The position numbers were made by a program, and so were the translations under genes. Below are positions 35,376 through 48,600 of a DNA stretch of 64,000 nucleotides, piece by piece. The DNA lies in contig NMRA01000677.1 in the NCBI GenBank assembly GCA_002633005.1, positions 1 to 64,000 of the forward strand, given 5' to 3'. The notes below the pieces were generated by a model. That model searched no databases, was not told the origin of the DNA, and saw only the letters and a program-made list of their open reading frames with translations. The stretch is from Phoronis australis (taxonomy: Eukaryota > Phoronida > Phoronidae). Within the stretch, counting starts at the first letter, position 1, and each line of letters starts with the position of its first letter.

Positions 35376-36644
35376 ATTTTCCATTTTTTATAAAGTTACG
35401 TAGTGTTGCAGTAAGTTCTGCATTAACTAGATTTCAAGATCTGTAAGTGATGGTCTTGGAAAGTCTTTTTTGTGTACTGCTGTATACTCCAAATGTTCCA
35501 ACACAGTGTGGGTTGCGATTGCGTGTGAGTGTGCGCAGGTGTTTTGGGAATCGTTACACCCCCATCCTTCCCCCATCCTTCCCCCCCGTTGTTAAGCGTA
35601 ATCCTGTATTGTGTTTGTATTGTTTGTTCAAGTTAAATAAAAAGTGAAAAACCAATACACAGTGCCAATGCTTTCACCCCAGATACAGCTGTTTACATTT
35701 TTGGGTTTTTTGAGAGGATAAAATTCCTTCCTGTGACTATGCCTGAGAGATATCCACCCAAGTAGGAGGCAACTGACTTTTAACTCTTCAGTGTTGCGAG
35801 AGCACAAAAGCATCTGTCGCTTGATGCAGTTTCAAATGCTGGTGTGCAAGACTGGACAACACACAGTTTTGTTTGTTCTGCAATTTTGTTTGTTCTCGGA
35901 CATTTTGAGATGGACATTTTGTTTGGATTATGTTAATATTCCACCTCTCACATGTGGTAATTTGCCATCATGACGATTGCAAATAGTGTACTAAAACACT
36001 TGGAAATTCCGCTGCTGTAAATCCCCATTAAATAATGTTGTGCACTGTCCACCATCTGCGTATTTCAGCATGTGGCAACTGTATCGAAAGATAGCTTTGG
36101 GGATGAGCCATCGCACCAATGATTCATATGGCAGAAACCAGTCTGGGCCTATTTGAACTGTGAACGGTGGTTGGTCTATGCTTGTTTTCCTCTGTTCCGG
36201 TATATGATTTTCTACTTATCTGGTCTAATGTGTGAAGACATTAATCAGCTTAAGATTAAGTCGTTGAAAATATTGACAAAAGTAATTACTTACTAATTAA
36301 CAGCCGTACAGATGTCACGGTTTTTGAGGCAAAGCTTTCATAATTGGCATTGCCAGATTGAGAATTTTTGGATAAGTTGAGTGGAAAACAAGCCCTGGGA
36401 GGGTGTCGGATATAAACCTGGTTTTCATGATATGTTAAAGTACACAGTTTGGAAAATGAAATAAACTTTAAAAAAATTCTGTAATCTCTTAACACTTTTT
36501 ATTACAGTAAAATTCCTCTAGTTCAGAAAAGGGAAAAATTAATTATTTTGCTCACAATCGGAGATTGTACCAAATTTAAGAGATAGGCAATATTGGCCGT
36601 GCCAAATTCAGGAATTACAATCAACATCAAATAATCATTCATTA

Positions 36645-37063
36645 TAGTCCCGTTTAGACATCAACTTTTGGCCCCACGCAACTGACACGGAGCAAATTTA
36701 CTCGTGTCAAGCGGCCGTTTACACGCACAACTCACTAACCATGGCAAGACGGAAATTGCAGGCTGGAGAGACTGGATCGCACATACGCAGGTTTACAAAT
36801 GACGAGAGTTGCAGAGACAAAGAACCCGTATGAAGGTCATTGCACAAGCGCAGTAGAGATGATCCTTTCCGCCTTGCTCCAGTTTCACGTTTAGACTTAT
36901 AATTGACACGGCGCAAGATGTTAGGCTGTAAATTGCTCTACCTCACAAACGGGTGGCAAAAATTTGTCAGCGCGGTGTCAGTTTGCTCCGTGTCAGTTGG
37001 TGTCAGTTCGCTTACGTTCCATGTCAGCTGATCGGTGTCAACTTTGTTAGTGTAAACGGCACT
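36645..37063. mobile_element. MITE with AGTCCCGTTTAGAC ends
   Basis: Ends AGTCCCGTTTAGAC and, inverted, AGTGCCGTTTACAC (12 of 14). TTA lies on both sides, and an uninterrupted family A copy shows the empty site. The interior is rich in GTGTCAGTT and CGGTGTCA motifs; non-coding. Confidence 0.68.
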
Positions 37064-37295
37064 TTAGATGTTATACACTATGGGGACTTGTGAACACTTT
37101 GCATCATTGGCTACTTTATCTACTGCCACGTCTTTTTTCAGACTCAGTAGATGCAAAATGCGCACTGTCTACGGTCAGATATTTGTGAAATATCATGAAT
37201 GCCAGAACCGCCCATGCCCCAATTTTCTAGGACCTAGAAAATTGAATTTTGCTTTGAATTTATGTGTCCCAAAGTTTAGAGACTTTCTCAAAGTC

Positions 37296-37801
37296 AAGGG
37301 CCTTTTAATTCTAACTTAACTCTGGTATGAGCGGGGTGGCGACGTAAACTGCGAATTTAAATGAATCGTTCATACCAGCTTCAGTAGTTAACAGCATCGA
37401 AGTAAACAGTAGGTGACGCTGTCGTCAAAGTAGGCTGATGCATTGCATACACACTAAGATTTTTATTAATGAGACAATATGAAAACATTTGCGTACGCTA
37501 ATTGACATAAAACTTATTTCTAATTTGATTGGTGATTATTCGAGCAAGATATAAGCAACTATCAGCGACGTTACTGCTTTTTAATTTGTGATGATGGCAG
37601 TGGCCCCTGGCGATAACTTCGATAGGACCGAAGTTGACTGTTCGTACCGCACTGCAACGTCAACGCTGTTCTATTAATTCCACCTGTTTACTGCGAAGTT
37701 AACCGGCACTGTTAACTTCCATCCAGGACCGGAGTTAACTATTCGTACTGACCACAACTCCCCAAAACATTGACACATGACGTTAGTATGAAAGGGCCTT
37801 T
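37296..37801. mobile_element. MITE with GGGCCTTTCATA-type ends, copy 2
   Basis: About 506 bp ending in AAAGGCCCTTTCATACTAAC (inverted right end), with a diverged left end AGGGCCTTTTAATTCTAAC. Same family as the element at 14915-15229 but longer. The interior has repeated GTTAACT and CCGGAGTTAACT motifs. Confidence 0.68.
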
Positions 37802-39383
37802 AGAGACTGTCCCAAACTGGAGAATTGTCACCGTAATTTAAACTTGACAAACTCTGGCATTGCCCTGAGTATACTGTAGCCTTTATCTCATGCTAAATTT
37901 CCCCGACCATGTCATACTTTTTATGGAAGATAAGCTACTATTTTGTTGCATCTACAAACAGCTGGGAAGTAACGTCAGTTTATTTTCCGGCTTTGTTACT
38001 TTGGAAAAATCTCACGAATTTGGAAAAAATATTTGCTAAAATTGTTTTTTTTTTCACTTTTCAAAGCCTTTGTTATGAATGCACGGTGTTTAAAACATTG
38101 TCCAATGGTAGCTCTGGTAAAAAACTTAAGATTGATAAAGCTTTTATTTTATGCTACGTATCCATAATGAAAAAAATAAAAAATAAAATTTCACTTGTCC
38201 GCATATCGTTCCGAAATTGAGATTTTATCGTACCTTACTCTTCTGGCGCTGGAGTTTGCGGATTCTTGGTGACATCGATCTTTTCCCTTGAAATCTCTTC
38301 TCAATCACTTTTGCAGCACGACTATATTTGTTGCGTAAAGATAATTTTCGGGTAAAGCTGGAGATCACTTTGGTTTTTGCCTGCATTTTCTTTACCCTTT
38401 CCTATGCTCGTAGTTGTGTATGTGCGTTTGAAGTTTGTATATTTAATTTTCTGGCCATCCAAACTTATACCCATGGGCACAGCTAATGTTCATTGAATAA
38501 ACATATGCCTGCCATTGGTGCAATACATCAATAAATCCAATCATCTTTTGATGGAATTGGGGGTTCTGCTAAATTTTTGTTGCCATGGACTTATCATTCC
38601 TTAAAAAAGAACACTTGGATAAATTCTCAAATACTTGTATTTTTAAGCCTGCTCATTGATATTCATCAGTGTCCATTAAAGTCATTCAGACACTTTTCTT
38701 GTTATTTTTTCTTGAAAGACTTGTTAATTCTTGCCTGCAACTGATAGCCCATTTTCATGATAGTCGCTTGCTAATGTTCACTCAGGCAGCCAAAGTATGC
38801 TGGTCTATTTGGCCACATTGCTCCCATTGATAGTAAATTTCCTCACCTTATCTTATCCATGTGTCAGATGTTAGCTGCAAACTTTATGGCCCTAGCCCTG
38901 CTTTAATACCTAATTATGCAATACAAGCCTTTGATCTCTCCACAGCTTGCTCATTTTACTTCCCATGTTAAGTGGAAGGCACATTCCTCATCATCTATAA
39001 TTGTAACTTCCACATTCGTCCAGCTCCATGACCAGATAGCCTTCTAATCTCTTCGAAGTTGGTCAAAAAACTTCCAGTCACCATTGAGAGCACCAGTTTT
39101 ATCTAATCTACACAACAACAGTACAACTAGTGGATTTTAAATAGAGCACGATACCGGATTCTGCCTCAACGAGTTTGTAAAGACAGAGGTGTTATACAGG
39201 CTGTTGTGCTTCAGACTTACACCCAGGAGCCTATTGACTACCAGCCTGGAGTTAACATTTATGTACATTTAATGTAATGTTGAGTTTATGATGATGGTTG
39301 TGGTCTCATAAATCTTACCCAGTGTCTCTGATATAACCATCAAGGGACAGCGTCAGACTGCACATTTGTGAGCAGTTAACGGC

Positions 39384-39447
39384 ATGGAGATGTGTGAATT
39401 TACCCGCTTGCTGGTCTTGATATCATTGTTACTGGTTATTGGACAAG
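39384..39447 (+). CDS. PTK7: PTK7-like exon 1, signal peptide
   Basis: 64 bp from the ATG (in-frame TGA 15 bp upstream) to the donor CAAG|GTAGGG. Hydrophobic core LLVLISLLLVIG; phase 1 matches the Ig exon. Confidence 0.7.
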
Positions 39448-41592
39448 GTAGGGTTATCTGTGTACTAACTGGTATATTCAGTTATCAAGCTGTTCCCTAA
39501 TGCCTCATATTCATAACTATTAAGTTTGCCTGAGGTTCATCTTAAAATTTCAAGCTCCATATTCCCAAGTTATAAGTTTTCATTACCCATTAGATCCAAC
39601 TAAAATCCTTATATTTTGATAAACTACTTGGGGCTTAGGTTTGATAAGGAGAGGATTGATTAATTGAGAATGCCCTTTGTCAGTTTCAAGTGGTGACTTA
39701 CTCCATTGTGCTGTTTACCCAGACTTGACAACTGGTGAACTTGGGGGGAAAGATTCAAGATTATACACAATGACTGTCTGTCTTCTCTTGAGGACTTTTG
39801 CCAGACTTGTCCTTTTCTGTGAATAATTAATTTCTTAGTCTGTTTAGGAGTGTTTTTGATTCAGTTGAATAGTGTGGTTGTCAGTAACTTCGAAGTTGAA
39901 TGTAGGTCAGTGGTGTAAGTCTCATTTGAAAGGGTCTGACAGAGGTCATCTGTCTTGGTGATAGTCCTCTGGGGCCTTTGTGTGTGTGTCACACTACCTG
40001 TGGGGTTGGAACAGATTTGGATCCAAAATGATTGAAGGGTCTCTAAAGACAGTCTTGATGCCTTTGTTGTGTACTACATTGTAAATGACTTTGTCTTATT
40101 AGATCAGAGTGAGTTGGCCTTCTTGATTTGGACGAATCTGACCTTCCTGTTGTGAATTTGGTCAGCTTAGTCATGGATTTTTAGTAACATATAATAAACA
40201 TATTGTTGAATTTTGATTGTTTGCTCCTCCGTGAGCATTGTAACTCAACAGAGCATGTGTCTTGTTACTTGTTAACCTATCAGATGCTGCTTATAGTGGC
40301 ATTTCACCCTGCTGGTTAATAATGAAAATTGAATTAGGCCTTTTACACTCATAAAATCCAGTCTTTTGATATTACTTACTGTGATAGTATTTTATATCCA
40401 TTACCAACAAGAACACGGAAACCATTAGGGACTCCATGAAATGCTTCAGAGTTTATCGGGGTTCCTATCCCTAAAAATTGGTTATTCAAAAATGGTATGT
40501 GTACTGGAGTTGGTAATGGGCGTAGAATCCTGTCATGGTAGGGAATAGTTGGAGACTGATTTTCATCTACTGTTGTACTTTGCTCTAAGCTCATTTGCTT
40601 TGACAGAATTAATTCTGTGGGTTGGAGGAAATGGTGCAGGTAATGAGATTAAATTTGAATAGGTTTGAGCTGCAGTTTTGTATTCAATATTGTGTAATTT
40701 CTGTAAACTGATACACTTTGTGGCCATTAGTGATTATGTGCATGAATAGCTGAAGAAAATGGATATCCATCAATTCCACTTCCGCATCCTTCTTACCCTT
40801 CTGTCCCTCATGTCCNTCGCCACCATTTCCCCTTCCTGCCATCCATGCATTCCTCACCTCTCCCTCCTGCCATCCTTTTCTCTCTCCCCAGCCTCTCGAT
40901 CCTTCCTGTTTGTCCCTTCTCCATATCCCTATTTCCCACTAGCAGCAACCCACCCATCATCCACCCAAGCAACCCTCTCACCATCCACCACCCTCCCCCT
41001 CCATCCTTTCCTCTACAGTACTCTTTCTCTTGTGGTTTCCTTTCCCCTCTACCTCCCTCCCCCACCTTCTTCCCTCCATCCTCCCTCTACTGTCTCATTC
41101 CTTTTCTGTGTTGTAGTTGGTCTCAAATTTTACCAAATGTTGCCCTCATGGCCACTTCCAATTTATTGACTCTGTTGTGTCGTTGCCCTTATCACTGGTA
41201 TCATCCACATTTTGTTCTGTTGATTTTTTTATACTTAGTTGTAATTATCATATCTTTTCATCATAGCAACTCTGGTATTTTAGGTTCGCTCCTTCCTTCT
41301 TCGGAATCGCAAGACAACTTCTACTTTAGTATCAAGCCTTCCAACACCGATGTTGTGGAAGGTCGTGAAGCCAAACTGCGGTGTAATGTTAACAACAGGA
41401 AACATATTCAATTCAGTTGGACGATGAACGGAGCAGCAGTACGCAATGACTCCCGGCGATTTCAGGAGGACAGTCATCTCAGGATTTTACGTGTCAGTCG
41501 GGACCAGGACGCAGGGTTGTTTGCGTGTATCGCCACGAACGTCACCACAGGGTACCCGATTAAGTCACCAAGTGCCAGGCTGAACATTCAGT
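39384..41592 (+). CDS. PTK7: PTK7-like receptor pseudokinase, first two coding exons
   Basis: Seen: exon 1 (39384-39447) encodes a signal peptide, MEMCEFTRLLVLISLLLVIG, and exon 2 (41284-41592) one whole immunoglobulin domain; both leave in phase 1. The Ig domain has Cys55, Trp67, a DAGLFAC version of the DxGxYxC motif with Cys103, and two N-glycosylation sites (Asn76, Asn107). Blocks such as EGREAKLRCNV, NGAAVRNDSRRF, RDQDAGLFACIA and SARLNI line up with the first Ig domain of human PTK7 (RRALLRCEV, DGAPVQDTERRF, LQDSGTFQCVA, ASFNI). Known: PTK7/CCK-4 (off-track in flies) has seven Ig domains, a membrane helix and a catalytically dead tyrosine kinase domain, and acts in Wnt/planar cell polarity. 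Here the remaining exons lie past the window. Another Ig-superfamily receptor is possible but fits less well. Confidence 0.75.
40766..41105 (+). repeat. Polypyrimidine tract, about 340 bp
   Basis: Almost only C and T on the plus strand, in CCATCC/CTCCCTCC runs, with an N at 40816. It lies in the intron about 180 bp before the Ig exon. Confidence 0.85.
41284..41592 (+). CDS. PTK7: PTK7-like exon 2, first Ig domain
   Basis: 309 bp, phase 1-1, the usual phase for Ig-domain exons. Acceptor GGTATTTTAG|GT and donor CAGT|GTGAGT. The open frame upstream of the acceptor is intron. Confidence 0.82.
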
Positions 41593-44500
41593 GTGAGTAT
41601 TTTAGCTTTTACAGTGGACTCTGTAGTGTTACTCATTTCAGAAGTGCAATAGTTGAGGGATTGATTGGGTTATTGCCTTTCCAGATTTGGGGTGGCGACA
41701 GAATGGCTCAACCAGGGATTGGAATTTTTCTCTTTTAAGAGGATTTCCTCTTTTGGTTTCCAGATTTGCCTTTGGCTTTATCCGTCTCTTTTTTATCGTT
41801 ATTTTGACTTTATTCATGCTAAAAGGTTTGTCAGTAAAATTTTACAACAAAAAATATTTCTATCCCACAACCTATCGATACATCACTTGGAAATTTCTCC
41901 TCTTTTTGTCACTGGTTATATCAAGTCATGAACAATGTAAACTACAGTGTCCTACTCCTCTATGCTGGGCGAAGGTTCTCACAGGGGTGGGGGGCACTGC
42001 CTTTCCCAGTGTAATTCTAAATCTATGGATGCGGTTGCCCAGTGTAGTTGAGTGTGGTGGAGTTATCTGAATTATGTATGCGCATATTTATGTATGTTTT
42101 TTTGATGTTGTGATTTGGCATAAAATGTTCTTCTGATCTGATGGCTGCTGAATGGTGATTCAACAATCTGGCAATTTACGAATGTGGTATTGACCAGAGT
42201 GCGAATATTGTATTGACAGAGCCATCCCTGGTGTTAAAATTATATGCTTGTAACAAGCAGGCATTTTGTCTACACTAAGCAGGATGCAAGTCTTTTGAAG
42301 GGGGTCAGGCAAACTTTTAAATGCATTCATAGAGGTCTGCATTTATCTGCAGATAATGGAAGGGGTTCTTAAGAGAAGATTGAATACGGCTGTCAAAAAG
42401 TATACTCATTTCAGTACCATCAAAATCAGAATCATGAATAAAACCCCCTTATCAATACCAACATTTTTGAAGTGGATGCATCCATTTCAAAACCTTACCC
42501 TGTATGAGACCCATTTAAGGCTAACATTTGCTGCACATGTGCTCTGGTCCTGCCATAGGAGAACCCGCCCCCCTGGCAGATACCTCTGTCGTCAATAAAT
42601 CCATGTTTTCTGTAGATATCAAAGAATCATTCTGTCGTTTGGAAGTAGATTGCTTTGCCTTGTGTCAATTCTTGCTGATTAGGAGATCCCCAGACACAAC
42701 TTCATAGTTACCATGTTTTGATTGCTGGCTCACTGTTTGCAGAGCTGGTAACCAAACTAGCAGCCTCTAATTAGCTAGGCATCGGGCCTTGTGTAGTCTC
42801 CTCTGCTTATAAAGCCAAATGTCTGAGAATCTGTTAATCTGTGTAATAGTCCATCTGATGCCATAAGGATTCGGCATTCTTTGAATGGCTGCAACGATAA
42901 AATTAAGGGCAAAAGTTTACAAAATTGGTCTCTTGAAAAGTGTGGATCCAAAAATCAATTCATATCAAAGACTTGGTTTTGTTTAATTCAAAGCAATTGC
43001 AAAAACTGTTCAAATGTTCCATTTTTCACTGTGTGGTTAAAGCTCTCATAATCTCTTGATTTTTCTACTTGATGACAGCTGAGTAAAAACGTTTCTCATT
43101 TATGTTGGCCAAGAATTTTCACAAAATAAAAGTTCATTGCTTTATCCTGTTGTGTTTCATCACGCTGGAAGAGGCAGTAAACACAGTTTTACAACCAAAG
43201 TCACTGTTTATATAGCTTTGTTCTTCATAGCTTAGACCAAAGGATGCTGTCTGTTTCGTGTAATCTAAGATAGGGTAGTTTTCTTCAAATTAGAACACAC
43301 CGGGGCAGAACTGTAAAATTGTAAATAAACAAATATTTTCAACAAGAGTAAACAAAAAACCCAGTTTCATTTGATTACTTGAAGCCTAAACTATGTGGTA
43401 GGGACTGCCATCAAGAAACACACGATGAAATACAGTGAGTGTTTGATTAGCACTGTGGACATTTTTCGACCTATAACATTATCACTATTGTGAATACCCA
43501 CATTTTATCAAAACGCTGTCTGATCAGACACATGATGACTGATAAAGCGTTTTCGTTTATTTTGTGCTGCTTCTCTTTTATGAAAAAATAAATGAAAAAT
43601 AAAATTTACTCCTCTGTCATATTGACCTAAATTGGTGAGATTTTATCGCAGAGAAAGATAAACATGCAATGTGTAAAGTCAGCTGTTGTGTACTACCTAC
43701 AAACTAATGGGTCACAAAAAGTCGTCAAGTCATCAATCATCACCTGCAGCTTTACACACCTGGTTTTCAATGTTATGCTGTTTGGAATGGAGGTTGTGCC
43801 CATATATTTATTGACACTTTATTCTTATTTTTATCTTACTTTGGACTTGACCTTTTTTATTCACCGCTCTAGCTCTCCATAAAGCCGTAGATGTTTACCA
43901 GATGTAGTTCTATGACAGCTATACAGTACAAAATGTGCCTTTTTGCTGAGAAACTTATAAACAACAGTCCCACTTGTCTTTTATTCTTTGTTACATTGGC
44001 CAGGTCAAAGGGTTTGCATCTTTTTGTGATTTCGAGCCAATTTGTCGTGCACGAGTCGCAGTGGGAGTCGGCAAAGAAGGGCTCTTTTGCTGGATTTTCA
44101 TGTCTGTTCAAGCACGGCTGCTTACCTTCTGAACAAGATTGCTGGCATTACTGTTAATAACAACAACTCTCTTCAAAGGATAGAAACGGAAACTACAAGC
44201 AATCTAAATGTCATCTAAAACCTGTTTTTTATCATTAACCGTTTCAGTGACCTGGTTTCAGACCACGTCAGTTAAAAGCTTTTTGTGTCAGACCTTAGCA
44301 ACCGCCTCCATCTACTTCGGATTGGAAAAGAATTACTAATTTTCTAATTAAATCGTCATTTTCATGTTGTCTGCACAAAGCATTGGACATCAGATTTCAT
44401 TTGATCACTGCACTGATACGTGAGACCATAGGCTATAGTACATGGGCCACCAACTTCGTATACTTTCAATGGTCGAAATCTGTGCTTTTACAGAGGCAAT

Positions 44501-45699
44501 GATGTCATTATTCACTGGCGACACCTAACCAAATTATTTGGTGTTATTTCCGGCAAGTACGTCGTCTGCTAATCGTGGTCGGCTGTCGTATTGTCACAAT
44601 ACATTATCTGGAAACCGCAACAGATAATTGAGGAGAGTGACGCCTCCTCTAGGATAGCATGCAAGAAAATGTCGGAGTTGCGAATCTGTTGTCTATAATC
44701 TGTGATGAGGTGTAGTGAATGGTTAGTTTCTCAAAATGTTGTCAAGTGACAACTATGGTACAGAACTTGAACATGGAAAACCATCAATTAGGTGTGTTAC
44801 TTATCTTTCGCAGAAAATGGGAGAACTGGAACGTCAATTGTTGGCTTGTTTTGTCCAAAATTGATGGGTTTTTACTGTATGCGGTGGGATATTCAAACTG
44901 TTCACGTAGAAATATCCATCTGAAAATATCTGAATAAAAGTAAATGCGTTTCGTCCCTGTCACCTCGGCCTGAAAATTTATTTCTAAAAAGTAGCGTCCA
45001 ACAAATTGCTAAAAGATGCTTTAGAATTGGCTTTGTTTTGTTTTGAAATTGTTAAAGGTGATAGATAACGAGTTGGATCTGGAAAGCTCGTTGACAAATA
45101 CCAGCCAATTACACGCTTGATTACTTGTTTAGGTTAAGTATGCTTTAAGTTTGCGAATTCCTGCACAGAAAAGACAATTTTTTCCTCAGATTGCTGCGAT
45201 AACACTTAGTAACAGTTAGACTTGTATAGAGTGGCATCGAGATTCAACTTCATCTAACTCCTCTAGGACTTTTGGTTGGGGATGACCCAACCAAAAGATC
45301 ATCTTCATAATGTGCTTTTTAATAGTTTTATCTCAAGAGCTTGTAAACAGCATTTAATTGTCTCCACCTGATGTAATTCACAAACTGATAACCTATGAAT
45401 TAACAAAATATAATTGCCCCTGAAGTTCTGCAATACGTGACCTATTTTTGTGGAGTGCAATCGATTGATATCTGTTCAATATACTTTTTGCCCTTGTCAT
45501 GTCATAATTTCGAGCCATGTGTGTTATACCACAACTTATTACATGTCCAGTTTCAAAAGCAAAGCACGCACAGGTTCAATAACCCTTGTTTTTACACTAC
45601 AGTGGTCTGTCCAGTTCCGTTTGATTGGAGCCTTTTTTGTCTGCATTCATCGATCTTTCTGCCAAAGCTGAAATCAAAGTGGATTAGCAGATTTGTTCA

Positions 45700-48600
45700 G
45701 CTTCAATTGTCTTTGTATTTCTCTTCCTGCCTCAGACAAGAGTAATGTCAAGAGCCCAATCTTTCAATTCAGTCTTACATCATGTGTAGATATAGTCATT
45801 GTATGAGATCTCTTTCACTCCAACACCTGGCTTGTTTTATGTTCACATATATTGTTCACTCCTGTCATGTACATCAAAACCTCTATGCTCACAGTTGACC
45901 TTTGAACTCATTTCTCTTATTGAATGCCTCGCATTAAATATTGGTAGTCAGAGCCGCCCTCCCCCCAATTCTTCCCAAGGAAACTGTGCCTGTGCCTTCT
46001 GAGAGCAGAATATTTAGAGTGAGGGGAAAATTCTACCTCCCGATCACAATCTATAGCACCCCCCTCTTGCAAGCCCTCGTAGGCTCTTCCCCAAGTAGCT
46101 AAAATGTCACATTTTGTGCTCTTTGAAGTTGTCAGCTGTTTAAGTTACAAATTATTTGATCCTCAAGGGGAATTTTTCAATACTTGAGGGGAATTTTTGG
46201 GCATCACGTGGGAAATTGCGTGCGATTTTTTTATATTTTTCAGAGGTAATGGGGCCAATATTCGTCCCCAAAGTTGAGGGATTGAGGTCCTTGTAGTCAC
46301 CATGGTTTTAAGCTGCATATTTTGTTATGCATTATATCCATTGCTTTTGTAAGTGTTTTTATTTATTTCATTTCATTGTCAAAAAACACAAAGTGCATGC
46401 AGAGTGCTACGGAAATATGACACAAGACCGAGCTTTTCATATCCTCGCGAATACTATAAATATCAACTTTATTGAACGAAATATGAACTTACCGCCAAAA
46501 TTCAAATAAAAAATTGAACCAGATCTGAACTTAAGGCCCAAATTCAAATCAAAACGGTGAAAACTCGATCCAAGAGAATACCAGGTAACTTTAAAGTGTA
46601 TCTCATCTCCCCGACACATCCTCACTTGTGCATTCATATAGTGGACATCCAGGGCATTCAGATGGACTCAAATTCAAGCACCCCACTTAAGACTGTATTT
46701 GGATGACTAAGTAGGCAAGTGAAAGCATCCATGTCTCTTAACTTGCTAACTGCACCTTTGGGAGCTTGTTGGTCTGACAACAATAAAAGGTTACTCACCA
46801 TGTTATGTAAAATACGATAAACTGTATTACAGACCCATGTCTCCATAGTCACATACCATACTATAACAACAACTTGACTTGGGGTCATAAAAATGTAGTC
46901 GCGATTCATTAGTCATGCCCCCCTGGAATATTGGGAAACTCATTATGGGGGCCGTATTTTTGAAATCCTGGATGAATACCGACTGCCCTCCCCCTCCCAT
47001 CCAGTAATTATGGTGTGTACCTCCCACTTGCCTTCATTTGCAAGTGTTCTGTGGGCTTAGTTTTTGTTTCAAAACATTTTTCTTTGTGAGGTTGTGCAAG
47101 GTTGGGTTGATTTGTAAACAAGGTTGTGGTTCAGCCATAGTGAACACACCAAGTGTTTACAGATCGTGTCATTTAGCCATAAAACCAAGTTAACAAAACC
47201 CATCTTGGTGAAACCTTAAGTAACTTACTATCTCAGTCCTTTCAGAAAGAACTGGGTTAGAATCTTGAATGTGGTTACTGGTTCTGAGAAACCAGTCAGG
47301 GCTTTAATTGTCGTGTCTCCGTCTCCGTGGTTTATTTTTCCGTAAAGGTTATTTTATTTGAAGCCTGTCGATAAAAATTAGTGCAAGAAGTTACAAGAGT
47401 GATGTTGGATTGGATGCTGAGCTAAGACTAGGAATTACAATTGATATGTGATGATTGTTACTAGTATTAGTTGTTACTATTACTAATGGTACTAGTGCTA
47501 GTTGTTACTAGTGCTAGTTGTTACTAGTGCTAGTTGTTACTAGTGCTAGTTGTTACTAGTGCTAGTTGTTACTAGTGCTAGTTGTTACTAGAGCTAGTNG
47601 CTTCAATTGTCTTTGTATTTCTCTTCCTGCCTCAGACAAAAGTAATGTCAAGAGCCCAATCTTTCAATTCAGTCTTACATCATGTGTAGATATAGTCGTT
47701 GTATGATATCTCTTTCACTTGAACACCTGGCTTGTTTATGTTCACATATATTGTTCACTCCTGTCATGTACATCAAAACCACTATGCTCACAGTTGACCT
47801 TTGAACTCATTTCTCTTATTGAATGCTTTGCATTAAATATGGGTAGTCAGAGTCCCCCCCCCCCATTCTTCCCAAGGGAACTGTGTCTTCTGAGAGCAGA
47901 ATATTTAGGGGTGAGGGGAAAATTCTACCTCCCGATCACCATCTTTAGCACCCCCCCTCCCTCTTGCAAGCCCTCATAGGCTCTGCCTCAAGTAGCTAAA
48001 ATGTCACATTTTGTGCTCTTTCAAATTGTCAGCTGTTTAAGTTACAAATTATTTGATCCTCAAGGGGAATTTTTCAATACTTGAGGGGAATTTTTGGGCA
48101 TCACGTGGGAAATTTCGTGCGATTTTTTGATATTTTTCATAGGTAATGGGGCCAATATTCGTCCGCAAAGTTGAGGGATTGAGATCCTTGTAGTCAGTCA
48201 CCATGGTTTTAAGCTGCATATTTTGTTATGCATTATATCCATTGCTTTTGTTAGTGTTTTTATTTATTTCATTTCATTGTCAAAAAACAAAGTGCATGCA
48301 GAGTGCTACGGAAATATGACACAAGACCGAGCTTTTCATATCCTCGAGAATACTATAAATATCAACTTTATTGAACGAAATGTGAACATAGCGCCAAAAT
48401 TCAAATAAAAAATTGAACCAGATCTGAACTTAAGGCCCAAATTCAAATCAAAATGGTGAAAACTCGATCCAAGAGAATACCAGATAACTTTAAAGTGTAT
48501 CTCATCTCCCCGACACATCCTCACTTGCGCATTCATATAGTGGACATCCAGGGCATCCAGCTGGACTCAAATTCAAGCACCCCACTTAAGACTGTATTTG

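Larger units (their letters stand above)
36530..37900 (+). repeat. Dispersed repeat family A, copy 2, carrying two MITEs
   Basis: Segments outside the two MITEs resemble family A, for example TAGGCAATATTGGCC, CAAATTCAGGAATT and ATGTTATACACTATGGGGAC. The inverted copy near 56300 reads ATCATTCACATAAATGTTAC straight through where this copy is interrupted by the element at 36645. Confidence 0.6.
23546..39383. other. Long interval without a confident gene
   Basis: About 15.8 kb. No open frame looks like a conserved protein. Two possible small exons (24029-24068 and 32631-32748, plus strand) are described as findings. The start of the interval (23570-23620) has a GATTGG (inverted CCAAT) and a GGGGCGG (GC box) close together, as a promoter might. 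Repeats at 26963, 33452, 35244, 36530 and 37296 are listed separately. If the possible exon at 24.03 kb belongs to PTK7, most of this stretch would be its first intron. Confidence 0.45.

Noticed and set aside
40845-41738. 297-codon open frame, the longest in the window
   Set aside because: Only the part from 41284 to 41592 is coding (Ig domain). The first 146 codons are the polypyrimidine tract and intron, rich in Pro/Ser/Leu, and the tail after 41592 follows a strong splice donor.
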